The translations under genes were made by a program, and so were the position numbers. From Anderseniella sp051010195 (GTDB lineage: Bacteria > Pseudomonadota > Alphaproteobacteria > Rhizobiales > Aestuariivirgaceae), in contig JBPCVV010000096.1 in assembly GCA_051010195.1 (NCBI GenBank), forward strand, positions 1 through 19,824: a stretch of DNA of 19,824 bases. The letters run 5' to 3'. Positions within the stretch are counted from its first letter, which is position 1; each line of letters begins with the position of its first letter. The notes beneath the pieces were generated by a model. It searched no databases. It was not told where the DNA came from and worked only from the letters and a program-made list of their open reading frames with translations. This document shows positions 14,248 to 19,824 of this stretch, piece after piece.

Positions 14248-15192
14248 GTGTTCGTGAAGGTAAAGATCATTGGATCTGCTGCCGGTGGCGGCTTCCCGCA
14301 GTGGAACTGCAATTACAGGTTAAGTCGTGAAGTCAGGTCGTCGCAATCCGCCCTGACACCGAGATCACAATCCAGCATTGCTGCATCAGCGGACGGCTCC
14401 GGCTGGGTATTGTTCAATGCGTCTCCGGACATCCGTGAGCAGATATCAAACACGCCGGAACTGCAGCCAGACCTAAGCGGACCGCTGCGCAACTCTCCCA
14501 TCAAGGCGGTCGTGCTGACCAATGCCGACGTTGATCATATTGCCGGACTGCTGACATTGCGCGAGAAGCAGGCCTTCAATCTGTATGCTTCTTCCAGAAT
14601 ATTGGACACGCTTTCCAACAACCCGATTTTCCGGGTTCTCGATGAAACGCTGGTCAAACGAATTGAATTGCCGTTGGGCGGCACAACGCGAATTGAAGGA
14701 CCGGACGGCCCTGTCGGCATCGAAATTGAAACCTATGCAGTGCCGGGCAAGATTGCGCTGTTCCTAGAAGACAATTCCGATCCGGTGAATTTCGGCTCTG
14801 ATGACGGCGACACGATCGGTGTCCGCATTGCCGAACCGGGTGCCGATGCCGGTAAAGCCGTCCATTACATACCTGGCTGTGCCCGGGTCACCGATGACCT
14901 GTGCCATCGTATATCCGGGGCGGGGTGCCTACTATTTGACGGTACTGTTTTCACCGATACTGAAATGCCGGATGCCGGTGTCGGCGCCAAGACAGGTGCC
15001 CGGATGGGGCACATTGCCATGTCAGGCAACGATGGGTCACTGGCGTCGCTCAAGGATATCGATATTGGCCGGCGTATATTCGTGCACATCAATAACACCA
15101 ATCCAGTGCTTGATCCGGCTTCGGCGGAACGGGAGATTGTCACACAGGCCGGTTGGGAAGTCGGTCATGACGGGCAGGAGGTCGAACTGTGA
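14248..15192 (+). CDS. pqqB: PQQ biosynthesis protein PqqB
   Basis: This 314-residue metallo-beta-lactamase-fold enzyme hydroxylates the tyrosine of the Glu-Tyr intermediate in PQQ synthesis. The family N-terminus IIGSAAGGGFPQWNCNY is clear. Other conserved stretches are NASPDIREQI, VLTNADVDHIAGLLTLRE, SDDGDTIGVRI and the C-terminal FVHINNTNP. The start is set at GTG 14248 so that the protein begins MFVKVK, as in typical PqqB; GTG at 14254 is possible, and the upstream frame back to 14212 overlaps the hairpin. The ribosome site is poor, fitting low translation compared with pqqA. The region after PQWNCN lacks the further cysteines of the CNCxxC variants. The stop overlaps the pqqC GTG by 4 bp. 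Confidence 0.95.
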   Translation: MFVKVKIIGSAAGGGFPQWNCNYRLSREVRSSQSALTPRSQSSIAASADGSGWVLFNASPDIREQISNTPELQPDLSGPLRNSPIKAVVLTNADVDHIAGLLTLREKQAFNLYASSRILDTLSNNPIFRVLDETLVKRIELPLGGTTRIEGPDGPVGIEIETYAVPGKIALFLEDNSDPVNFGSDDGDTIGVRIAEPGADAGKAVHYIPGCARVTDDLCHRISGAGCLLFDGTVFTDTEMPDAGVGAKTGARMGHIAMSGNDGSLASLKDIDIGRRIFVHINNTNPVLDPASAEREIVTQAGWEVGHDGQEVEL

Positions 15193-15947
15193 GTGAAGAG
15201 TGGACCATCACCGGAGAGGCCCTTTCCGCAAAGCGTCTTGAAGACATGCTTCGCGACGTTGGTGATGCGCGATATCACATCAATCATACGTTCCACAAAT
15301 TGATGACCGCTGGCACGCTGACGAAGGGCCAGATGCAGGCCTGGGCTCTCAACAGATACTGTTATCAGGCGGCCATTCCCAAGAAAGATGCGATCATATT
15401 GTCTCGCGCAGAAAGCTCTGAGTTTCGCATTGAGTGGCGCGAACGGATCATTGATCACGACGGAACGGATGAAAAGGTTGGCGGTATCAAGCGATGGATC
15501 GCGCTGGCCACCGGGCTCGGTCTGGACGAAGCCATGGTCATGTCTGAGGCAAAGGCGCTGCCGGCGACCCGGTTCGCAGTGAACCAGTATCTGACCATGG
15601 TATCACAGCGTAGCTTTCTTGAAGCAGTGGCTTCGTCGCTGACCGAACTGTTTTCACCAAAAGTCATTGGCGAACGGGTGCCGGCCATGCTGGCAAAGTA
15701 TGACTACATTACCGAAGACACGCTGGCCTATTTCAAGCCCAGGCTGCATCAGGCGCCGCGTGATGCCGAAATGGCTCTGGCCTATGTGCAGCGCCATGCA
15801 GATACGGCCGAAAAACAGCAGGCTTGCGTAAACGCACTGATCACCAAGTGTGATATTCTGTGGGCCATGCTGGATGCGCTGCAGTTTGCCTATGTTGAGC
15901 CAGGTGGAAACATTGCCCCCGGCGCCTTCATTCCGGAGGGCAAGTGA
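15189..15947 (+). CDS. pqqC: Pyrroloquinoline-quinone synthase PqqC
   Basis: This 252-residue cofactor-free oxidase carries out the final ring closure and eight-electron oxidation to PQQ in the cytoplasm. The all-helical haem-oxygenase-like fold is recognisable from RYHINHTFHKLMTAG, the segment NRYCYQAAIPKKDAIILSR, and FAVNQYLTMVSQRSFLEAVASSLTELFSP, which carry conserved His, Arg and Tyr residues of the active-site pocket. Length is normal. The GTG start is backed by AGGAGG 7 nt upstream and a GTGA overlap with pqqB. The gene ends 7 bp before pqqD. Confidence 0.97.
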   Translation: MSEEWTITGEALSAKRLEDMLRDVGDARYHINHTFHKLMTAGTLTKGQMQAWALNRYCYQAAIPKKDAIILSRAESSEFRIEWRERIIDHDGTDEKVGGIKRWIALATGLGLDEAMVMSEAKALPATRFAVNQYLTMVSQRSFLEAVASSLTELFSPKVIGERVPAMLAKYDYITEDTLAYFKPRLHQAPRDAEMALAYVQRHADTAEKQQACVNALITKCDILWAMLDALQFAYVEPGGNIAPGAFIPEGK

Positions 15948-15954
15948 ACCCGAC

Positions 15955-16254
15955 ATGGCAGCAACCGAACGTCAGCGTACCGTGATCACAGCCGACAGCC
16001 GGCCGGACTTGCCGCCGTTCGTGCGATTGCAGTTCGAACCGGTGCGCGGCGCATGGGCGCTGCTGTCGCCGGAGAAGGTCATGTGGCCGGACGATATCAG
16101 TCACGATATTCTCAAGAGATGCGATGGAACCTCGACAGTGACGGAGATCATCTCTTCGCTGGCGTCCGAGTATGATGCACCTGAAGATGTGGTTCGCGAC
16201 GATGTATGCGGGTTCCTGCAAACCTGGGCTGACAGGAGGCTGGTGGTGGCATGA
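15955..16254 (+). CDS. pqqD: PqqA-binding peptide chaperone PqqD
   Basis: This 99-residue protein belongs to the RiPP recognition element family. It binds PqqA and presents it to PqqE. The family features are PFVRLQFEPVRGAWALLSPEKV near the N-terminus, then ILKRCDGTSTVTEIISSLA and the helical C-terminal segment ending WADRRLVV. Length is typical. The ATG at 15955 follows the pqqC stop by 7 bp; GGAGGG lies somewhat far upstream (about 14 nt). Its stop overlaps pqqE in an ATGA junction, fitting formation of a PqqD-PqqE pair. In some Methylobacterium strains C and D are fused; here they are separate. Confidence 0.95.
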   Translation: MAATERQRTVITADSRPDLPPFVRLQFEPVRGAWALLSPEKVMWPDDISHDILKRCDGTSTVTEIISSLASEYDAPEDVVRDDVCGFLQTWADRRLVVA

Positions 16255-17348
16255 CGGCTCCGGGACCACCGATCGGCATGCTGGCGGAACTGACACACCG
16301 CTGCCCGCTGCAATGCCCGTACTGTTCCAACCCGGCCAAACTGCTCAAGGCCAACACCGAACTTGAGACGGCCGACTGGAGCCGGGTGTTCAAAGAAGCT
16401 GCCGACCTCGGGGTTCTGCAGGCGCACCTGTCAGGTGGCGAGCCGACGCTGCGAAGTGATCTGGAAGACATTGTCACGACGCTGTCGTCGCGCGGGATTT
16501 ACTCAAACCTGATCACGGCAGGGGTGAACATAAAGCCTGAGCGGATTACCGCGCTGAAGGATGCAGGGCTTGATCACGTGCAACTGTCGGTGCAGGGGGC
16601 AACATCTGAGATCACCGAAAAGATCGGCAATATGAAAGGGGCGCACGATCTCAAGCTGGCGACCGCGCACGCTGTTCGTGGTGCGGGGCTGCCGCTGACC
16701 CTGAACGCGCCGATCCACCGTCACAACATGCACCAGGTGGAAGACTTCATTGACCTTGCCCTGGAGCTGGACGCGGAACGACTGGAGATTGCCAATGTGC
16801 AGTACTACGGCTGGGCGCTGATCAACCGCACCCAATTGATGCCGGCACGCGATGATGTCATGCGGCAGGTGGATATTGTTGAACAGGCCCGCGAACGCCT
16901 GCGCGGTATCCTGCTGATCGACTTTGTGACGCCTGACTACTATGCGGAGTTTCCCAAGCCCTGCATGGGCGGCTGGGCTCAGGACGCCTTCATGATAACG
17001 CCGGACGGTACAGCCATGCCGTGCCACGCGGCTCATACGATCCCGCATTTGACATTTGACAATGTGAAGGAAAAGTCGCTGGCAGACATCTGGGAGAATT
17101 CGCCGGCCTTCGATGCCTATCGCGGAACAGGCTGGATGCAGGAACCGTGCAGGTCCTGTGAGCGGCGCGAGGCAGATTTTGGCGGATGTCGCTGCCAGGC
17201 ACTGGCCATTGCCGGGGACGCAGCGGCCACGGATCCGGCCTGCTCGTTGTCACCGCTGCACGATACCATGCTGCAAATTGCCGGGCAGGCTCAATCAGCC
17301 GGTGAAACGGCCGACGACTTCACATTCAGGAGAATTGGTGCGCGATAG
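16251..17348 (+). CDS. pqqE: PqqA peptide cyclase PqqE (radical SAM)
   Basis: This 365-residue radical SAM/SPASM enzyme forms the carbon-carbon bond between Glu and Tyr of PqqA. The SAM cluster motif is Cys18-x3-Cys22-x2-Cys25 in HRCPLQCPYCSNP. GGEP (about 62-65) follows. The C-terminal SPASM domain has the expected cysteines in PCMGGW, MPCHAAH, PCRSCERR, FGGCRCQA and DPACS, for two auxiliary iron-sulfur clusters. The start overlaps the pqqD stop (ATGA). It is the last pqq gene on this strand; no pqqF or pqqG peptidase gene follows. Confidence 0.97.
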   Translation: MTAPGPPIGMLAELTHRCPLQCPYCSNPAKLLKANTELETADWSRVFKEAADLGVLQAHLSGGEPTLRSDLEDIVTTLSSRGIYSNLITAGVNIKPERITALKDAGLDHVQLSVQGATSEITEKIGNMKGAHDLKLATAHAVRGAGLPLTLNAPIHRHNMHQVEDFIDLALELDAERLEIANVQYYGWALINRTQLMPARDDVMRQVDIVEQARERLRGILLIDFVTPDYYAEFPKPCMGGWAQDAFMITPDGTAMPCHAAHTIPHLTFDNVKEKSLADIWENSPAFDAYRGTGWMQEPCRSCERREADFGGCRCQALAIAGDAAATDPACSLSPLHDTMLQIAGQAQSAGETADDFTFRRIGAR

Positions 17349-17349
17349 A

Positions 17350-17363
17350 CTGCGTATCCGCAG
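17350..17363. terminator. Short hairpin between convergent pqqE and SoxYZ-like genes
   Basis: A perfect CTGCG/CGCAG stem with a TATC loop lies in the 22-bp gap between two convergent stop codons. No T-run is present. It could mark transcript ends in both directions. Confidence 0.4.
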
Positions 17364-17370
17364 ATATCGG

Positions 17371-18201
17371 CTAACTGCCGGGGTTGATCTGCAGAGAGTG
17401 CCTGAACACGGTGTCATCCGTATCCCGGGCCTCGATCTGCATTTCTTCGGCACCGTTTGAGACATAGTCAAACGCGATACTTGGATTTTCCGCCAGCGAT
17501 ATTCCGGCTTCCATCGTCACAAGTTGTTCGCCGCCCTGGTCTATTTTCACCTTGTCTACATACCGGGGTAGAATATAGCGCAAGGTGATCTGGTCGAGTT
17601 GCAAGCCGGTCAGATTGGGATGGGAAATATTCAGCCTCGTGCGCTTGACCGGCTTGGCGATGGCCGAGACATTCAAGGGTGTCACGACCTGTGTCAGGCG
17701 CATCTGGCCCAGCGTTTTCGCGGCAACATCCAGGGTCGTTGTCGGCGGCGCGGCACAGGCGCCAAGACCGGACGTCTTGACCATTGCCTCGCTCATGAAC
17801 AACTGGCCGTTCTCCGCTTCCACAATCGCCCGGACCGGAGATGGCCCGTTAAAGCGCATACTGGCCGACACCCACAAATCCGAGCGCTTCTGTTCGGGTG
17901 TCACGGTCAGCGAAACAGGCATCGGGTTTTCGTCAATGATGATGGTAACCGATTTCACTTTCGCACCATTGGGCAGCGATGCCTGTACAGCTACCGGCAC
18001 CTGGCGGTCGTCCTTTGCCCGATAGGGTGCTTGCAGTTGCACAACCTGGTCGTTTTTTGTGATCAACCGCTGACCGAAAACACTTGGTTTCAATTCCGCC
18101 CATGTCAGTTCCGCCGGGAGAGCCGAGCCGGTAGTCATTGCCAATGCGGCACTTATGGCGCCCGCAGCCAGACTGAAATGAAAGAGAGGTTTTTTGCCCA
18201 C
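17371..18201 (-). CDS. SoxYZ-like fused carrier, quinoprotein-associated (copy 2, complete)
   Basis: This 276-residue exported fusion has a signal peptide (1-30, ending LPA). The SoxY-like half has APYRA (58-62), VTIIIDENPMP (85-95) and a carrier cysteine at 149 in SGLGAC, where copy 1 has SGGC. The SoxZ-like half has ISHPNLTGLQLDQIT (192-206), MEAGIS and a C-terminal EEMQIEARDTDD stretch. The GTG at 18201 is chosen because GGGGA lies 7 nt upstream and it gives a clean signal peptide; ATG at 18234 and TTG at 18243 lack ribosome sites. The gene is convergent with pqqE and divergent from the creatininase gene. It probably serves as a thiol carrier for the metallohydrolase and quinoprotein relay, but the cargo is unknown. 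Confidence 0.88.
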   Translation of the reverse strand: MGKKPLFHFSLAAGAISAALAMTTGSALPAELTWAELKPSVFGQRLITKNDQVVQLQAPYRAKDDRQVPVAVQASLPNGAKVKSVTIIIDENPMPVSLTVTPEQKRSDLWVSASMRFNGPSPVRAIVEAENGQLFMSEAMVKTSGLGACAAPPTTTLDVAAKTLGQMRLTQVVTPLNVSAIAKPVKRTRLNISHPNLTGLQLDQITLRYILPRYVDKVKIDQGGEQLVTMEAGISLAENPSIAFDYVSNGAEEMQIEARDTDDTVFRHSLQINPGS

Positions 18202-18413
18202 GATGATGTCCCCGTTGACGGCTGTGGCGTGCATGTGCTGCAAAGCCAGTATAAGTGTCTGATGCCGAGTTCCTGAACGCGGGACGATACCAGTTGGGCA
18301 TGTACAACGTCAACTTGGCGCAACCAAAGGGACACGTGTTGCCCGCAGGCAGGATGTTGTTTTGATGACCGCCGGACCCGCAACCCCGCCATGCCAGTAA
18401 ACAGGAATGAACA

Positions 18414-19151
18414 ATGTTACTTGTAGAAGCCACTTGGAAAGAGGTTGAAAGCTACCTGGCGGGTTCCAGGGCGATCGTCATGCCGATCGGATCGGTGGAA
18501 CAGCACGGCCCCATGGGGTTGCTGGGGACTGATGCCATGTGTGCCGATATCATCGCCCGGCGCGCCGGAGACATTGGCGGCTTCCTTGTCGGTCCCACCC
18601 TGGCGCTGGGGATGGCTCAGTCGCACCTGGCGTTTGCCGGTACGATTTCACTGAAACCGTCAACCCTCATGGCGGTGGTTCAGGACGTGGTGGAGTCGCT
18701 CGCCAGGTCGGGTTTTCAGCACATCGTATTTCTGAACGGCCATGGCGGCAACATTGCAACCGTGACCACGGCTTTCGGTGAAATCCATGCACAGCGTTCC
18801 TTGCAGCATGATCCGGAAAACCTGGAGCTGGTGCTGAAAAGCTGGTTTGACCTGCCCGGAATTCGGAAATTGCTGGCTGACATGTATCCCAGTGGTCACG
18901 GGTCCCATGCGACACCGTCGGAAATCGCGATCACCCAGCACGCCTTTCCCGATGCCGTCAAGCAAGTTCAAATGGACCCGCAAATTGCACCTGAGGGCGG
19001 CTTCAGCGATGCGCATGATTTTCGCAGGCGATACCCTGACGGACGCAAAGGATCCGACTCCAGCCTGGCGAAGCCTGAAGACGGCGCGAAGCTGATAGAG
19101 GCTGCGGCGCAGGCGCTCGCCGGGGAAATGGCAAGATATGCCAAGGCATGA
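18414..19151 (+). CDS. Creatininase-family amidohydrolase (MftE-like)
   Basis: This 245-residue cytoplasmic protein has no signal peptide. Family metal motifs are GSVEQHGP (26-33, with Glu29 and His31), GTD (Asp40), FLNGHGGN (106-113, His110) and GSHATPSE (163-170, Glu170). The usual histidine in GPHLPLGTD is Met here (GPMGLLGTD). The family includes creatinine amidohydrolase, riboflavin-pathway ArfB and MftE, which trims the mycofactocin precursor peptide. True creatininase activity is not implied. The ATG at 18414 has AGGA about 8 nt upstream. Its position next to the PQQ genes, with no PqqA peptidase visible, invites a role in peptide maturation, which is inference. Confidence 0.87.
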   Translation: MLLVEATWKEVESYLAGSRAIVMPIGSVEQHGPMGLLGTDAMCADIIARRAGDIGGFLVGPTLALGMAQSHLAFAGTISLKPSTLMAVVQDVVESLARSGFQHIVFLNGHGGNIATVTTAFGEIHAQRSLQHDPENLELVLKSWFDLPGIRKLLADMYPSGHGSHATPSEIAITQHAFPDAVKQVQMDPQIAPEGGFSDAHDFRRRYPDGRKGSDSSLAKPEDGAKLIEAAAQALAGEMARYAKA

Positions 19152-19660
19152 ACGCCCGACTGCTCCTTGGGTGGCAGCAAGCCCTGTGGCGCATCCAGAA
19201 ACAGGATGACATTCTGGTTTACGGGAACCTCGGACGTCCCCGGCACTTTTACTGTTTTGCTGGCCGGGTCAATCTCGACAATCTGAGCAATGTTGCGCCG
19301 AAGTTTTCGCCCTGACCCAACGGCCTGCTGGTGCAATTTGGAGGAATACGGAAACTCGTAGGCCCGCGGCCTCTGCAGTTCGGTCCCGACATCCAGATCC
19401 CGCGCCCACAGGTAAATGTGATCAGGCTCCGAAATTTCGATTGCCAGCAGATATAGCCGGGATGGCAGTTTGTCGGTTGTCAACGGCCAGCCCTGCAATC
19501 CCGGCAGCGACTTGTAGGTGACGATCATGAAGACGGTGGCAAGCACGGTCACCATGATCTTGATCCAGTAACTCCAGCGGGAATACAGATGGAGGCTCAA
19601 CAGAATGACGCCGAGCATGACGTAGGCAGCCGTGAGACCGCCTGTACCCAGTTCGAACAT
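18968..19660 (-). CDS. Membrane-anchored hypothetical protein with a C-terminal tail antisense to the creatininase gene
   Basis: This 230-residue open frame starts at ATG 19660 with a strong GGAGG site 7 nt upstream. Two hydrophobic helices near the N-terminus (about 8-25 and 33-48) are followed by a soluble domain: LYLLAIEISEPDHIYLWARDLD, RPRAYEFPYSSKLHQQ and ILFLDAPQGLLPPK. Residues from about 170 to the stop lie wholly antisense to the last 184 bp of the creatininase gene and look unstructured, rich in Ser, Ala and Pro. The genuine domain probably ends near residue 166, and the tail may be readthrough after loss of the original stop. I do not recognise a function. It is in line with the partial gene upstream at 19696. 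Confidence 0.6.
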   Translation of the reverse strand: MFELGTGGLTAAYVMLGVILLSLHLYSRWSYWIKIMVTVLATVFMIVTYKSLPGLQGWPLTTDKLPSRLYLLAIEISEPDHIYLWARDLDVGTELQRPRAYEFPYSSKLHQQAVGSGRKLRRNIAQIVEIDPASKTVKVPGTSEVPVNQNVILFLDAPQGLLPPKEQSGVHALAYLAISPASACAAASISFAPSSGFARLESDPLRPSGYRLRKSCASLKPPSGAICGSI

Positions 19661-19695
19661 ATGTCATCCTCCAAACCCGTTGATCACATCCCGCT

Positions 19696-19824
19696 CTAGA
19701 ACGTGACCAGTTTCTTCTCCAGCCGGTTTATCCGGCCGATCTTGCCGTCCCGCAAAATGGTGAACCGAAGAGCCGTGCGCTCCTCTCCCTTGCGTCGCAT
19801 GTCGATCGTGTCGTTGAAATATAT
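19696..19824 (-). CDS. C-terminal fragment of an unidentified gene (start off window)
   Basis: An open frame enters from the right edge and ends at TAG 19698-19696, giving 42 residues: a charged segment with FNDTIDMRRKGEERTALRF, then ILRDGKIGRINRLEKKLV. It precedes the membrane-protein gene by 35 bp on the same strand, suggesting one operon. The fragment is too short to name and has no visible link to PQQ or alcohol oxidation. Confidence 0.5.
   Translation of the reverse strand: MYFNDTIDMRRKGEERTALRFTILRDGKIGRINRLEKKLVTF

Overview
The window is a compact gene island for lanthanide-dependent, PQQ-linked alcohol (methanol-type) oxidation. It most likely comes from an alphaproteobacterium: it is moderately GC-rich by eye, has the xoxF-xoxG-xoxJ order, is rich in GTG/TTG starts and has tightly overlapping genes. 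I see no mobile elements, CRISPR arrays, tRNAs or rRNAs.

Layout. (1) 1-3338, minus strand: a NitT/TauT-type ABC transporter (binding protein, permease, ATPase), followed downstream by a fused SoxYZ-like carrier cut by the left edge. (2) 3481-8438, plus strand: a six-gene operon resembling the lanthanide uptake/export systems called Lut in Methylobacterium and Ped in Pseudomonas. It encodes a binding protein, a YVTN beta-propeller, a small cupredoxin-like protein with an Asp5 mature N-terminus, an ABC ATPase, an ABC-2 permease and a small exported protein. (3) 12369-8463, minus strand: xoxF (PQQ dehydrogenase with the lanthanide aspartate), xoxG (cytochrome c), xoxJ (binding-protein-like partner) and a rhodanese-like Cys-Trp motif protein. 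(4) 12940-17348, plus strand: a periplasmic zinc metallohydrolase, then pqqA-B-C-D-E. (5) 18201-17371, minus strand: a second complete SoxYZ-like carrier. (6) 18414-19151, plus strand: a creatininase-family hydrolase. (7) From 19660 on, minus strand: an unrecognised membrane protein and the end of another gene, probably the start of an unrelated region.

How it fits together. PqqA-E make the cofactor, except for the PqqA-processing peptidase, which is not visible here. XoxF uses PQQ plus a lanthanide and passes electrons to XoxG, with XoxJ as its partner. The Lut/Ped-like operon probably handles the metal. The SoxYZ-like carriers, the metallohydrolase and the rhodanese-like protein form a conserved but functionally obscure periplasmic group that often accompanies quinoproteins. 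The least explained parts are this group, the cupredoxin-like protein, the creatininase homologue, and the RNA hairpins and nested inverted repeats around pqqA and between xoxF and the metallohydrolase gene. All family assignments come from reading the sequence and from recalled family knowledge; no search was run.
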